Shown one piece after another: positions 17,714 through 27,358 of a stretch of 64,000 nucleotides of DNA (positions are counted from its first letter, which is position 1; each line of letters starts with the position of its first letter). Where the stretch lies: NCBI RefSeq assembly GCF_002100145.1, contig NZ_JXQD01000018.1, positions 1-64,000 on the forward strand. Reading direction: 5' to 3'. The DNA comes from Vibrio sp. qd031 (GTDB lineage: Bacteria; Pseudomonadota; Gammaproteobacteria; Enterobacterales; Vibrionaceae). Position numbers and translations under genes: made by a program. Under the pieces are notes generated by a model. It was given only the letters and a program-made list of their open reading frames with translations, was not told the origin of the DNA and searched no databases.

Positions 17714-18924
17714 AAGAAACAAAGCTTCCTACAGGGGTCGAAATTCATGGTAACAGCATTCGTATTAGTTTTAGCCTTAAAGGCAAGCGTTGCAGAGAAA
17801 CCTTGAACCTGACACCAAACAGCCAAAATATTAAGCATGCAAAGCTTAAACGTGATGCGATACTTCATGAAATCGCATTCGGAAATTTCGAATATGGCAA
17901 ACACTTCCCCCTGTCAAAACATGCTGGTGGAAAGCATGCATCTCGTAAGATTGAAGACTTGGCGATTCGTTACCTAGAATACAAAGACATAGATGTTAGG
18001 CGCTCGACTTTGCAACGAAAAAATTGGGCGCTACGCCAGTTTGTTCAATTTTTTGGCCGCAACCGCAGTTGCGATGCCATTTCGCCACTTGAACTAACTG
18101 AGTATCGGAAAGCAATGTCAGAAGGGCTCTGCGGCACAACCATTAACAACAACTTGGTTACCATAAAAGCGTTCTTAAAATGGGCACATGAAATGGAGTT
18201 CGTTGACAAAGACTACTCACCGATATTAAAGCGAGTAAAAAATGCTGATCCTGAAATTGAACCCTTCTCATTCGAGGAAATCGATGCCGCTCTCGCTAAT
18301 TGTAAGCAGGAACAGCACAGAAACATTGTTACAACCTTCGTGTATACCGGCATCCGCACTAGTGAGCTTGCTGCATTGGCATGGGAAGACGTAGATTTTG
18401 AGGAGCATACGATCAAAGTTCGACGGTCGGCGTATACTGATCGAGGTCTGAAAACAACGAAAACTGACACAGAGAGAATCGTCGATTTGCTTCCTCCTGT
18501 TGTCGTAGCATTGAAAAGTCAATATGAACTAACAGGAAATCTGCCCTCAAAGCCATATGACGTCGAACTACAGGACAAGTCAATGAGACGGGAACACCTT
18601 CATTTTGTTTTCAACCCTAAGGTTGTTCGACGCCAAAAGGGAAGTGACTGGGACTATTATGGTACACGTGGGCTCGGAAAAATTTGGGAATCGATGTGCT
18701 TAAAGGCTGGAGTGAAGCACCGTAAGCAATATCAACTCAGACATACATATGCTAGTTGGATGATCACTCACGCTAACGTAAACATTAACTACCTAGCAAA
18801 ACAGATGGGGCACAAAAATATCAATATGATTACAGCCATCTATGGGAAGTGGTTGGATGAAGCAAACAAACGAGAGTCAGCTCGAGTTTGGGAGGAGCTA
18901 AAAAAGGTTCATAATAAGCTTTAG
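17695..18924 (+). CDS. Phage-type tyrosine integrase
   Basis: This 409-residue integrase starts with an arm-site-binding domain of the DUF3596 type (GVEIHGNSIRISFSLKGKR). A SAM-like core-binding domain follows (about 80-175), then the catalytic domain: Arg221 in GIRTSELAALAW, Arg349-His350 in YQLRHTYAS, His373 in MGHKN and nucleophile Tyr383. Box II has Tyr346 where many family members have histidine, a variation common among phage integrases. The ATG at 17695 is chosen over the GTG at 17686 because GAGGAG sits at ideal spacing. It lies at the right end of the accessory region, is followed by a strong terminator and TTGGGGCA direct repeats, and then by housekeeping genes, so it is the likely integrase of a genomic island. 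Confidence 0.93.
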   Translation: MAQKPVKETKLPTGVEIHGNSIRISFSLKGKRCRETLNLTPNSQNIKHAKLKRDAILHEIAFGNFEYGKHFPLSKHAGGKHASRKIEDLAIRYLEYKDIDVRRSTLQRKNWALRQFVQFFGRNRSCDAISPLELTEYRKAMSEGLCGTTINNNLVTIKAFLKWAHEMEFVDKDYSPILKRVKNADPEIEPFSFEEIDAALANCKQEQHRNIVTTFVYTGIRTSELAALAWEDVDFEEHTIKVRRSAYTDRGLKTTKTDTERIVDLLPPVVVALKSQYELTGNLPSKPYDVELQDKSMRREHLHFVFNPKVVRRQKGSDWDYYGTRGLGKIWESMCLKAGVKHRKQYQLRHTYASWMITHANVNINYLAKQMGHKNINMITAIYGKWLDEANKRESARVWEELKKVHNKL

Positions 18925-18983
18925 CCTCTAAAGTCATTCGAGAACTAAACAAAGCTTCCGACACAGCCCGTCACACCTCATAA

Positions 18984-19009
18984 AAAAAGACGCATCGAAG
19001 CGTCTTTTT
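18984..19009 (+). terminator. Terminator after the integrase
   Basis: AAAAAGACGC-ATCGAA-GCGTCTTTTT forms a short perfect stem with an A-run before and T-run after, 60 bases past the integrase stop. It could work in both directions. Confidence 0.85.
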
Positions 19010-19010
19010 C

Positions 19011-19030
19011 TTGGGGCATATTTGGGGCAT
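19011..19030. repeat. TTGGGGCAT direct repeat pair beside the integrase
   Basis: TTGGGGCAT at 19011-19019 and TTTGGGGCAT at 19021-19030 are ten bases apart, one helical turn, directly after the integrase terminator. Closely phased direct repeats beside an integrase are typical of arm-type binding sites near an attachment site. The same core occurs at 5833 and 6154. The actual attachment core cannot be defined because the other island end is not visible. Confidence 0.5.
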
Positions 19031-19125
19031 TTTTATGGGCTAAATAGGGTTTTTCTTTCCTTTTTACTCCAAATAAATTTCAGTCATCCTAACTAAAAAG
19101 GAGGGGTTAGCCTTAAGCGAACGCC

Positions 19126-20157
19126 CTACTCCCAATCAAGGATAACTTTCCCGGAAGCCCCGCTACGCATGACGTCAAAGCCTTTTTGGAAGTCATCAAT
19201 CTTGTAGTGATGAGTGATAATTGGGGTCAAATCTAAGCCCGATTGGATCAGGCTCGCCATTTTATACCAAGTCTCGAACATTTCACGACCGTAGATCCCT
19301 TTGATGATCAAGCCCTTGAAAATCACTTGGTTCCAGTCAATGCCCATATCTGATGGTGGAATACCCAATAGCGCGATACGGCCACCGTGGTTCATCGTCG
19401 CTAGCATCGAGCTAAATGCCGCTTGAACGCCGGACATTTCCAAACCTACGTCGAAGCCTTCGGTCATGCCAAGCTCTTTCATCACGCCATCAAGACTTTC
19501 GGTGGCTACGTTGACCGCTCTTGTTACGCCCATCTTGCGCGCAAGGTCGAGACGGTATTCATTAACGTCGGTGATCACAACGTGGCGTGCGCCTACGTGT
19601 TTTGCGACTGCGGCGGCCATAATGCCTATTGGGCCTGCGCCTGTAATTAGGACGTCTTCACCTACCAAATCAAACGACAACGCGGTGTGTACTGCATTAC
19701 CAAAAGGGTCAAAAATAGACGCCAAATCGTCTGAAATGCCTTCTGGGATCTTAAACGCGTTAAACGCAGGGATCACTAAGTACTCTGCAAACGCGCCTTC
19801 GCGATTGACGCCTACGCCAACGGTATTACGGCACAAGTGAGTGCGTCCGCCGCGACAGTTTCGGCAATGTCCACAGGTAATGTGGCCTTCACCAGACACG
19901 CGATCTCCCAAAGAAAACCCACGTACTTCTTGGCCTATCTCGACCACTTCACCAACGTATTCGTGCCCTACTACCATTGGAACTGGAATGGTATTTTGAG
20001 ACCATTCGTCCCAGTTGTAGATGTGCACGTCGGTGCCACAAATGGCGGTCTTTTTGATTTTGATGAGTAGGTCGTTATGGCCAAGTTGAGGTTTATCTAC
20101 CTCGGTCATCCAAATACCAGGCTCCGCTTTTAACTTTGACAGTGATTTGATCTTCAT
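19126..20157 (-). CDS. tdh: L-threonine 3-dehydrogenase
   Basis: This 343-residue zinc-dependent medium-chain dehydrogenase oxidises L-threonine to 2-amino-3-oxobutanoate with NAD+, the first step of threonine breakdown to glycine and acetyl-CoA. The catalytic zinc site shows as [10 protein letters not shown] and GHEYVGEV; the structural zinc cysteines are in [15 protein letters not shown]; the NAD-binding [12 protein letters not shown] follows. Length matches the family (341-343). The start codon overlaps the end of kbl by four bases, so it is the second gene of a kbl-tdh operon. It is the first clearly chromosomal gene after the island. Confidence 0.98.
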   Translation of the reverse strand: MKIKSLSKLKAEPGIWMTEVDKPQLGHNDLLIKIKKTAICGTDVHIYNWDEWSQNTIPVPMVVGHEYVGEVVEIGQEVRGFSLGDRVSGEGHITCGHCRNCRGGRTHLCRNTVGVGVNREGAFAEYLVIPAFNAFKIPEGISDDLASIFDPFGNAVHTALSFDLVGEDVLITGAGPIGIMAAAVAKHVGARHVVITDVNEYRLDLARKMGVTRAVNVATESLDGVMKELGMTEGFDVGLEMSGVQAAFSSMLATMNHGGRIALLGIPPSDMGIDWNQVIFKGLIIKGIYGREMFETWYKMASLIQSGLDLTPIITHHYKIDDFQKGFDVMRSGASGKVILDWE

Positions 20158-21350
20158 TTGATAAGCTCCATATCACGGCCAACTTCAATGAAAGCATCAA
20201 TCGCTTTGTCCAATTGCTCACGAGAATGTGCCGCCGACATTTGGGTGCGGATACGAGCTTGTCCTTTTGGTACCACTGGGAATGAGAAACCCGTAACGTA
20301 AATGCCTTTTGCCAGTGAACGTTCGGCAAACTCGGCCGCCACTTTCGCGTCACCAAGCATGATAGGAATGATGGCATGATCAGCACCCGCGAGAGTGAAA
20401 CCAGCTTGCGACATACGAGCGCGGAAATGCGCCGCGTTATCCCATAAATGGTCGCGCAGCTCGCCGCTTTGCTTTAGAAGCTCTAATACGCGAATCGACG
20501 CATTCACAATCGCTGGCGCTACGGAGTTTGAGAACAAGTATGGGCGTGAGCGCTGACGCAACCAGTCAATCACTTCTTTTTTGCCCGAGGTGTAACCACC
20601 AGATGCACCGCCCAACGCTTTACCTAGTGTTCCGGTAATAATGTCTATGCGATCAACCACATTGTGGTACTCGGGTGTCCCAGCTCCTGTTGCTCCCATA
20701 AAGCCAACCGCGTGAGAGTCATCGACCATCACTAACGCATCGTATTTATCGGCTAAGTCACAGATCGCGGGTAGGTTTGCCACCACGCCGTCCATCGAGA
20801 ATACGCCGTCGGTCACGATCAGCTTGTGGCGAGCACCCGCTTCGTTAGCCGCAATCAGTTGTTTCTCAAGTTCCACCATATCGTTGTTGGCATAACGGTA
20901 GCGCATTGCTTTACACAGACGAACACCATCAATGATTGAGGCGTGGTTGAGTGCATCGGAGATGATGGCATCTTCTTTACCTAAAATCGTTTCAAACAAA
21001 CCGGTATTAGCGTCAAAGCATGAGGTGTATAAGATGGTGTCTTCTTTACCCAAAAACGCCGACAGGTTAGCTTCCAGCGTTTTGTGAATATCTTGCGTTC
21101 CGCAAATGAAGCGAACTGACGCCATGCCAAAGCCGTGGTCATCCATACCCTGCTTACCCGCAGCGACTAAGTCTGGGTGATTCGCTAAGCCTAGGTAGTT
21201 ATTGGCACAGAAATTTAGCACTTCCTCGCCCGTTGAAATGGCCACTTGCGCTTGCTGTTGAGAGGTGATCACGCGCTCAGACTTGTAGAGACCTTCAGCT
21301 TTAACTTCGTCGAGTTGCTGCTGGATTTGAGTGTAAAACGTCGAAGACAT
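20154..21350 (-). CDS. kbl: Glycine C-acetyltransferase (2-amino-3-ketobutyrate CoA ligase)
   Basis: This 398-residue PLP-dependent enzyme cleaves 2-amino-3-ketobutyrate with CoA to glycine and acetyl-CoA, working directly on the unstable product of Tdh. The family's conserved blocks are present: [12 protein letters not shown] near the N-terminus, [10 protein letters not shown], and [14 protein letters not shown] with the PLP lysine. The ATG at 21350 (MSSTFYTQ) fits the family start and has GAAGGA upstream; a longer reading from 21368 would add six unlikely residues. It is the first gene of the kbl-tdh operon, divergent from a LysR gene that may control it. Confidence 0.97.
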   Translation of the reverse strand: MSSTFYTQIQQQLDEVKAEGLYKSERVITSQQQAQVAISTGEEVLNFCANNYLGLANHPDLVAAGKQGMDDHGFGMASVRFICGTQDIHKTLEANLSAFLGKEDTILYTSCFDANTGLFETILGKEDAIISDALNHASIIDGVRLCKAMRYRYANNDMVELEKQLIAANEAGARHKLIVTDGVFSMDGVVANLPAICDLADKYDALVMVDDSHAVGFMGATGAGTPEYHNVVDRIDIITGTLGKALGGASGGYTSGKKEVIDWLRQRSRPYLFSNSVAPAIVNASIRVLELLKQSGELRDHLWDNAAHFRARMSQAGFTLAGADHAIIPIMLGDAKVAAEFAERSLAKGIYVTGFSFPVVPKGQARIRTQMSAAHSREQLDKAIDAFIEVGRDMELIK

Positions 21351-21489
21351 AGTGCGTCCTTCTTTCATTGATGTTGAGGATGAGAAGCGATAAACCTTCC
21401 GCCTTTCTGAAGTTTCTATTCTAATTTATCCCCATTAGGATTAGTATTCCCTGCATGGGAATAACATTAGTGAATCTGAGGCACAAATA

Positions 21490-22398
21490 GTGAAAACCGA
21501 ACAGCTTATGGCTCATCTTCCCGATTTAGCTGCTTTTATTGTAGTAGCAAAAGAGAAGAGTTTTACGGAGGCGGCGAAGCAGTTACAAGTGACCCCATCT
21601 GCGTTAAGTAAGTTAGTTAAACGGCTTGAACGGGCGCTTCAAGCTCAACTGTTTGTGCGCAGCACCCGCAAACTGGCCATTACCCCTATTGGCGAGGAAG
21701 TGGTGTTGCAGGCACAACAAATGTTGAATGCAGCCCAACAGGCTTTTGTAGTGGCCGAACAATATCAAAATCGAGTAGAAGGTACTTTAACCATCGCTGC
21801 ACCCGAGGCTTATTTGCATTCGGTTTTGCAACCCATAGTGGTAGAGTTCTTAGCTGAGCATCCACTTGTCAATATTAAGATTCTAGCCATCGATGGCGAC
21901 TATGATCTCAACCAAAAAGGGGTCGACATCGCGTTTAAGCTTACCGACACGCCAAGTCCTGAACTTGTAGGTAAAAACTTTGGTGGCACAAAACTGGTGC
22001 TCGTTGCCAGTTCAGACTATTTAGCTTCAAAAGGGACTCCTAAGACGCCGAGCGAGCTTGCGGAGCACGATTGTTTGTTCATAGCTGAGCGGGAAGATAC
22101 TGCGAGTTGGACATTTAGAAAGGACAATCAAAGTGAGAAAGTGGTCGTCCATGGACGCTTTGCAGCTAACCAGTCGCAATTGCGCCTAAACGCGGTGCTT
22201 GGAGGTTTAGGAATCGGGATCTTTCATGACTTCGTCATAAACGCTCACCTAGAATCTGGAACGGTAAATCAGGTGTTACCTGAGTGGTCCCTTGAAAGCC
22301 GCTATTTCGGCTCAGTCTACGCCCAGTATCACGGTTCTACCTATATCCCAATTAAAGTGGGCCGCTTTATTGAATATTGCGAGCAAAAACTTGGCTAG
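21490..22398 (+). CDS. LysR-family transcriptional regulator
   Basis: This is a 302-residue LysR-type regulator. The N-terminal winged helix is clear (LPDLAAFIVVAKEKSFTEAA, then SALSKLVKRLE), and the substrate-binding domain runs from about residue 90 to the end. The GTG start at 21490 is preferred because TGAGG lies eight bases upstream; an ATG at 21508 is possible. It is transcribed away from kbl-tdh across a 139-base gap, so regulation of threonine breakdown is plausible from position. The effector is not evident. No strong hairpin terminator follows it. Confidence 0.93.
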   Translation: MKTEQLMAHLPDLAAFIVVAKEKSFTEAAKQLQVTPSALSKLVKRLERALQAQLFVRSTRKLAITPIGEEVVLQAQQMLNAAQQAFVVAEQYQNRVEGTLTIAAPEAYLHSVLQPIVVEFLAEHPLVNIKILAIDGDYDLNQKGVDIAFKLTDTPSPELVGKNFGGTKLVLVASSDYLASKGTPKTPSELAEHDCLFIAEREDTASWTFRKDNQSEKVVVHGRFAANQSQLRLNAVLGGLGIGIFHDFVINAHLESGTVNQVLPEWSLESRYFGSVYAQYHGSTYIPIKVGRFIEYCEQKLG

Positions 22399-22530
22399 GG
22401 CCCTACCTTATTGTGATTGAGCGAATGTATCGTTGGGTTGCACAGCGAGGTATTGAGTCAATAAGTGTGAACTTGATTGAATTGCCAAAAAAGATTAGTT
22501 TAAATTAATTCGAGCTGTTGGATTTCCTAG

Positions 22531-22971
22531 TTGAAAACACCCACTTTTACATTTAGACGAACAGTGCTGCTTCTGCTATTGGTGTTCTGTGTAATCGCCG
22601 CTGGCGGCGCTTCAGCGCTTAAATCCATCGGCGCAAACGTATCTTTAATCAAACATGTTGAACACACTCTAGGTGGTGCAATTTTCTTACACGCCATCAT
22701 TGCCCTATTTTTAGGAATTGTCGCTCAACTCACCTCGCCTTACTCGTGGCGCAAATTACCTGTGGGGCTATCTATGTCGGTACTCCCCATTCTTGTTTTA
22801 GTCACCTTAGACGAGAGCCTACAATATTTCATTCCAGCCAGACATTTTGCGTGGCTCGACATGGCCGTCAATATAGCAGGTGTACTTAGTGGTGCACTGT
22901 GTGTGGCACTGCTCCAACATCTGGTCCGCTTTGGAAAGCGGCTATTGGTATTAGATCACTCCCGTTCATAA
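22531..22971 (+). CDS. VanZ-like membrane protein
   Basis: This 146-residue protein has four predicted membrane segments (about 10-28, 48-66, 79-94 and 112-132). Between the last two it carries [11 protein letters not shown] followed by [13 protein letters not shown], the VanZ-family signature (D-E-x-L-Q ... R ... D-x-x-x-N-x-x-G). VanZ proteins give low-level teicoplanin resistance in enterococci; the role of Gram-negative homologues is unclear. Translation probably starts at TTG 22531, since no better codon precedes the first membrane segment, but the ribosome site is weak. It reads toward ppiC, 43 bases downstream. Confidence 0.8.
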   Translation: MKTPTFTFRRTVLLLLLVFCVIAAGGASALKSIGANVSLIKHVEHTLGGAIFLHAIIALFLGIVAQLTSPYSWRKLPVGLSMSVLPILVLVTLDESLQYFIPARHFAWLDMAVNIAGVLSGALCVALLQHLVRFGKRLLVLDHSRS

Positions 22972-23014
22972 TGGTAAACTTCGGCTAAACGACACTATCG
23001 GGCTATCCAATTTC

Positions 23015-23293
23015 ATGGCAAATACCGCACACGCTTTACATATTTTAGTTAAACACCGAAACCAAGCAGAAGACATCATCACGCAGCTTAAAAAAGGGGC
23101 TAAATTTCAAACATTAGCCAAAAAATACTCAACCTGCCCTTCTGGCAAAAAAGGGGGCGATCTTGGTGAGTTTCGTCGAGGACAGATGGTGCCACAGTTT
23201 GATAAAGCTTGTTTTAGTGGGGAGGTGTTAACCCCGCAGCTCGTCAAAACCAAATTTGGCTGGCATGTGGTTAAAGTGCTTTGGCGAACGTAG
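23015..23293 (+). CDS. ppiC: Small parvulin-type peptidyl-prolyl isomerase
   Basis: This 92-residue, single-domain parvulin is close in size to E. coli PpiC (93 residues). It lacks a signal peptide, so it acts in the cytoplasm, catalysing cis-trans isomerisation of prolyl bonds. Diagnostic blocks are [42 protein letters not shown] and [10 protein letters not shown]. It is followed by a strong two-way terminator shared with the converging TetR gene. Confidence 0.95.
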   Translation: MANTAHALHILVKHRNQAEDIITQLKKGAKFQTLAKKYSTCPSGKKGGDLGEFRRGQMVPQFDKACFSGEVLTPQLVKTKFGWHVVKVLWRT

Positions 23294-23312
23294 CCAAAAT
23301 CTCAAAATTAAA

Positions 23313-23359
23313 ATGCAAATAAGGGCTTGTAGAATCACTACAAGCCCTTATTTTTGCAT
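23313..23359. terminator. Two-way terminator between ppiC and the TetR gene
   Basis: A long stem, AAATAAGGGCTTGTAG paired with CTACAAGCCCTTATTT around AATCA, is flanked by A and T runs, so it can stop transcription from both converging genes. Confidence 0.92.
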
Positions 23360-23370
23360 CCAATCAATAA

Positions 23371-23832
23371 TTATTTACTTAGCGTAACCAGTGTCTTCCC
23401 GAGTAACCATTCCAGTTCACGCTGACTTGCTTCACCGTATAAGTCGTTTAGCAAAATAAACAAACGATCTATGCCGTTACGGGCAAAATCTTGTGAGTTA
23501 TCAGAGGTCACAACATGGTGGAATAGTAAGCGTAAAATGGCTAGGAACTCGCTGTTTTCAAGAGAGACTTCCCAACTTTTAGAAAATCCGTCTAGTCCGT
23601 TGTTCACCTCTAAATGGTCCATGAACATTTTAAAAATTCGACCGTCTAGGGCGGCGGTAAAATCTGTCTTCTTAGGAAAATGATGGCTAATGCCTGTACG
23701 AGAAACACCTGTCTGCTGACTCAACGTGGTGTACGACATTTTGTCGTAACCTAATGAGATCAGCTGATCAACAACAGCATCCATGATCTTGTTGATAGTG
23801 ATTTCTGTATCTTCTTTACTGCGCTTTGGCAT
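23371..23832 (-). CDS. TetR-family transcriptional regulator
   Basis: At 153 residues it is shorter than the usual 190-220. The N-terminal helix-turn-helix is typical (TTLSQQTGVSRTGISHHFPK, residues about 40-59). The C-terminal ligand domain is abbreviated (EFLAILRLLFHHVVTS onward) but shows no sign of breakage: the frame ends cleanly just before the shared terminator. It is monocistronic, with a 380-base upstream gap shared with the divergent yfcZ-like gene. The ligand and target are unknown. Confidence 0.88.
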   Translation of the reverse strand: MPKRSKEDTEITINKIMDAVVDQLISLGYDKMSYTTLSQQTGVSRTGISHHFPKKTDFTAALDGRIFKMFMDHLEVNNGLDGFSKSWEVSLENSEFLAILRLLFHHVVTSDNSQDFARNGIDRLFILLNDLYGEASQRELEWLLGKTLVTLSK

Positions 23833-24212
23833 ACTACAAACCTTTAATTTCTAGTTGTTGTTTTCCAACATTAGGCATAAAACACATAAACAGGTGTATG
23901 AAGTCATCCCATACTTAGCTGTAGTGGAGGAGGTTTTCCGCCTAATCATTATTGGTACATATATATTATACAGATGGCGTACGGAATCAATAAACAGAAT
24001 TGCATTCTGACACACAGATGACAAAATGACTCACTTTTGAGCCACTCATTGCAACATTACATTCATGGAAACGTTACAACACACAACAACTGTTCTGCAT
24101 TTAGTGAGATAGTTTCATTAAACCCTAAAAATTGTGTGGCGAGTCACACTCACTAGCGATACACTCCTTAGAATCAAATTTGTTACTTTTCTATTTAGAA
24201 TGTGAGCTCAAT
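23833..24212. other. Divergent control region, TetR gene / yfcZ-like gene
   Basis: Both flanking genes point away from this 380-base AT-rich stretch, so it must contain both promoters. Several AT-rich boxes (for example TACATATATATTATAC around 23956) could be -10 elements. I could not single out an operator dyad with confidence. Confidence 0.45.
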
Positions 24213-24512
24213 ATGACTGAACAATATCAAGACGCAGAACTGTGTGAAGCCTGTGGATGCAGTGCTGAAGTCGGCTTTATGATCAAAGAAGGCGACGAAG
24301 TTTCTCAAGTTTCGCTTTTCTCTGGCTCAGCTGAAACACTAAAAGCAGAGTTCGATAAATATCTTGCACTAGCAAAAAGCATTAATCAAAATGTGCAGTT
24401 TGAAGCGTCCAATATCGATGCAGACACCACTGAAATGCACGTTAACTTCAAATTTGAAGTCACCGCAGAAAAATTGATTTTTGATCTAAAGTCGCGCACT
24501 TTATCTCGCTAA
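24213..24512 (+). CDS. YfcZ/YiiS family (DUF406) small protein
   Basis: This 99-residue acidic protein matches the DUF406 family: it begins MTEQYQDAELCEACGCSAEV, with the cysteine cluster C-x2-C-x-C, and ends in a beta-rich EMHVNFKFEVTAEKLIFDLK segment. The family is small, cytoplasmic and of unknown function. The ATG at 24213 is chosen because the family starts with this acidic segment; the longer frame from 24132 adds non-conserved residues. A clear terminator follows. Confidence 0.88.
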   Translation: MTEQYQDAELCEACGCSAEVGFMIKEGDEVSQVSLFSGSAETLKAEFDKYLALAKSINQNVQFEASNIDADTTEMHVNFKFEVTAEKLIFDLKSRTLSR

Positions 24513-24537
24513 TCACCCACGGCTTAAACACATTAAA

Positions 24538-24570
24538 GCGCCCTGCTAATCACTAACAGGGCGTTTTTTT
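24538..24570 (+). terminator. Terminator after the yfcZ-like gene
   Basis: CGCCCTG and CAGGGCG pair around an AT-rich loop and are followed by seven T bases, 27 bases after the stop codon. Confidence 0.9.
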
Positions 24571-24713
24571 ATGCCTTTAACAACGTCGGACAGCAGTCGA
24601 CATGTGGCCACAGTAGAAAGCAGCTGCTGAAATGACTAAAGCTTTACCCAAAAAGTCCGATAACGAATATAACTTTATTTAGATTGCTTCAAGACTACTG
24701 AGTAAAATCCCTT

Positions 24714-25340
24714 ATGCGCTTAAAAGTTGTCCATTTCCTTACACCATTTTTAATATTGGGTACTGCACTACCGAGCCTTCCTGTATTAGCGCAAACCAAC
24801 CCCCTCGATCGTTACCGCATTCACAACCACATAGATAGTTATGGCAACTTGGATCTTCGGCTTACCCATTACACCGCCATTCCAAGTCCTTTTGAAGTAA
24901 AGGGAAACCTAGACCTATCTAAAAGCCTGGTGACCAAAATAGACAAAGGTGTGGTGATTAATGGCAGTTTAAAAGCGCACAACAGTGCCCTCATATCTGT
25001 TGCCCCTGGTGTGAGCATAAAAGGGTTCGCAGATTTTCTCGGATCGCCACTGACCTATTGGCCAGCGGGTGTCATGGTCGGTGGTTATCTCAATTTCACC
25101 GATACCCAACTCAAAAGCTTACCAGCGCGTTTACATGTAAAGGGGGATTTATCCATCATTAGAGCGCCTATCACTGAGCTACCTAATGATCTTCGTGTGG
25201 ATGGAAACCTTTACCTCGGCGGCTCGAGCATAAATACGCTCCCGCAAACAATGTCTGTATCCGGAAGTATTTTTTTAGGGGGAAATCAGATTGGAGTGTG
25301 GCCAGAAGAGCTCAACCTTGGAGGCTACGTGGTTCAATAA
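24714..25340 (+). CDS. Exported repeat protein of unknown function
   Basis: This 208-residue protein has a signal peptide (hydrophobic core to about residue 22, cleavage after VLAQ). The rest is a regular repeat of roughly 20 residues with the pattern L-P-x-x-L-x-V-x-G-x-L-x-L, for example ITELPNDLRVDGNLYLGG and LKSLPARLHVKGDLSI. This resembles a degenerate leucine-rich or polymer-type beta-solenoid repeat. It should be periplasmic or secreted. No enzyme motif is seen. Its 3' end converges on the acyltransferase gene with a 33-base gap. Confidence 0.75.
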   Translation: MRLKVVHFLTPFLILGTALPSLPVLAQTNPLDRYRIHNHIDSYGNLDLRLTHYTAIPSPFEVKGNLDLSKSLVTKIDKGVVINGSLKAHNSALISVAPGVSIKGFADFLGSPLTYWPAGVMVGGYLNFTDTQLKSLPARLHVKGDLSIIRAPITELPNDLRVDGNLYLGGSSINTLPQTMSVSGSIFLGGNQIGVWPEELNLGGYVVQ

Positions 25341-25373
25341 CCACGCAAAATGCCTCCAGTGCGTTATCCCAGC

Positions 25374-26498
25374 TTATTTATGGTCTTGTTGGCGGTTTTT
25401 ATAAGGGTTCGCGTAAGAGGCGATAAGAAGCGATTGAGCTTCTTTTGGTAACTGATCCAACTTTGATTGCAACTGCTGCTTGGTTTTCTCAGTAATGGAC
25501 TCGTGCTCTATACCTGCCGCTAAATAGTTGATTGGGTAAAGCTCGTACAAATCATGGATTTGTGCATCAAGCTCGGCCGCCAATTGATCTGGCGACTCTA
25601 TATCGTGGTCTTGATCTATGACCTGACCAAATCGAACGCTGATGCGGCCTTTGTATCCGATGATGCCTTTCACGATGCTATCAATGTCTTCAAATTCGCT
25701 CTTTTGATACGCACCTTCCGTTGCCTTTTCGTGCAGCTCTTTCGCTTTCGCAATATCACATGGATCATTTTCGTAAGAAATGGCCACAGGAACAATTCTT
25801 AAAGAGTGAATGTAGTCGGCAAAAGAGAGCTTGCGTTTTCTCCCTTCTAGCTGGATCATTTTGATGATTGCCGGATCAGTAAAGTCATTACCGTCTTTGG
25901 CACGTCCTTCTTTTTGAGCAATCCAAATCGAGTTATTGGTTTCAAGCGAATGCTTGATGTATGAAGAAAGCAGTCCTAAAGCCTTGAGCATTTCTCTGGG
26001 CGCTTTCGCCGAGCGTTTTACAATAAAGCTTTTGTTTATCTTCATTAGCTCGGTAGCACTGGGCTTCTTAAGCAGATTATCGCCAATTGCGATGCGTACT
26101 GTCTGATGTTTACTATGATGAAGCCCATAATTGACCAGTGCCGGATCCATAGCAATATCGCGATGGTTCGAAATAAACAGGTAAGGTGTATTTGGATCTA
26201 ACTTGTCCAATCCCTCATAGGAGACGCCCTCACTGCTTTGATCTAAAGCCTTAGTCAAATACTTTTCGACTTCCAATTGAACGTCATGAACGGTCTTAAG
26301 CTTTGAAAGCTTGGCTTTTAAAGCGATCTTAACCAAGGGGGTTAAGCCTGCTTGGGCTATTTTGGGCAATTTAGGAAATTTGAAGCGAACAATCGCACTG
26401 GTAAATTCATCGTCGTTAATCAATCGCTGAATCGCTCCACTGATTTCTGAATCGTGGTAGGGTCTGATCTCTTGGTAAATGTCTTGTTGTTCGCTCAT
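25374..26498 (-). CDS. PlsC-like glycerol acyltransferase
   Basis: This 374-residue protein has an acyltransferase (PlsC/LPLAT) domain with the catalytic box NHRDIAMDP near residue 126, a variant of H-x4-D, and a later block WIAQKEGRAKDGND like the family's FPEGTRS-type box III. It would transfer an acyl chain to a glycerolipid acceptor at the membrane, though the exact substrate is unclear. The N- and C-terminal extensions (about 100 and 130 residues) are not found in short PlsC enzymes. The ATG at 26498 is preferred over an upstream TTG at 26531. Confidence 0.82.
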   Translation of the reverse strand: MSEQQDIYQEIRPYHDSEISGAIQRLINDDEFTSAIVRFKFPKLPKIAQAGLTPLVKIALKAKLSKLKTVHDVQLEVEKYLTKALDQSSEGVSYEGLDKLDPNTPYLFISNHRDIAMDPALVNYGLHHSKHQTVRIAIGDNLLKKPSATELMKINKSFIVKRSAKAPREMLKALGLLSSYIKHSLETNNSIWIAQKEGRAKDGNDFTDPAIIKMIQLEGRKRKLSFADYIHSLRIVPVAISYENDPCDIAKAKELHEKATEGAYQKSEFEDIDSIVKGIIGYKGRISVRFGQVIDQDHDIESPDQLAAELDAQIHDLYELYPINYLAAGIEHESITEKTKQQLQSKLDQLPKEAQSLLIASYANPYKNRQQDHK

Positions 26499-26687
26499 TA
26501 TACGGCTATCTATTAAGTCAATGCGCGCCAATTCTACTCACAATATGAGTTTTAATCAGCAAGTACTTAAGTTTAGGCTACAAGGTCAGACCACAAACAG
26601 TCTTTTTTGGTAAATTTTGGTACAAATGTTGGATTGCGCTACTTTTCTGGGTAACCTATGCACCTTATCGACCTTTGAGCTTTCAAT

Positions 26688-27320
26688 ATGTTGCACCAAA
26701 CCTCACCTCAACAACAGTTCCTAGCCAACCGCTCAGAGCTGCAAAACTTCCAATACTTGTGTTCAAGCAGTCGTAAAAAGAGTCTGCAGCACCATTGGAT
26801 TTCAGTGGTTAAAGGCGGTGTGCTGCTCAGGTTAGGTAAAACGGATTACTATTTTGGTGCCAATACGTCGCTATGGATACCTGCAAACTGTTTGATTGCG
26901 CTGACCTATCTACCCAACACCAAACTCGTTCAATGGTCTTTTTCGCAACGCATTAGTGCAGATTTTCCAAAAAACGCTGGCCTAGTCAACAACAGTGCGA
27001 TTGCCCAAGCCATTATAGATAAGCGAGTAAAAACCACAGAGCTTAATGACGTTTACTTAAAAGTGATGCAATTAGAGGCGTTACAGCTATCACCTAGTAT
27101 CAATGGCTTCAGTGCGACAGTACAATCAATCGCAACACTTAAATCGGTAGAATCCACAAAAATAGAGAAATTACAACAACTTGTCGCAATACGAGATGCT
27201 CAAAAGAACATTCTATCTGGAAAACCAGCGCAAAAAGAGTGGGATGCAATTCAAGTGATACTCGGTGACGATCCAGTCAAAACCTGGGAATCGATTGTCG
27301 GTCAAGCAATAGAGTTCTAA
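26688..27320 (+). CDS. AraC-like cupin protein without an obvious DNA-binding domain
   Basis: This is a 210-residue soluble protein. Residues 35-95 (HHWISVVKGGVLLRLGKTDY, then IPANCLIALTYLP) look like the cupin sensor domain of AraC-type regulators. The C-terminal part is helical, but I do not see the two helix-turn-helix motifs that normally follow, and the total length is about 60-80 residues short of a full AraC protein. It could be a reduced regulator or a small-molecule-binding protein. No frameshifted remainder is visible after the stop. Moderate certainty about the fold, low about function. Confidence 0.62.
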   Translation: MLHQTSPQQQFLANRSELQNFQYLCSSSRKKSLQHHWISVVKGGVLLRLGKTDYYFGANTSLWIPANCLIALTYLPNTKLVQWSFSQRISADFPKNAGLVNNSAIAQAIIDKRVKTTELNDVYLKVMQLEALQLSPSINGFSATVQSIATLKSVESTKIEKLQQLVAIRDAQKNILSGKPAQKEWDAIQVILGDDPVKTWESIVGQAIEF

Positions 27321-27358
27321 ACCGTTAGGTGGATTTCACTAAATCGATAGCGCTCGAG

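Noticed and set aside
19423-20070. Plus-strand open frames across tdh
   Set aside because: They are antisense shadows of a clearly coding gene, with no start signals or protein features.
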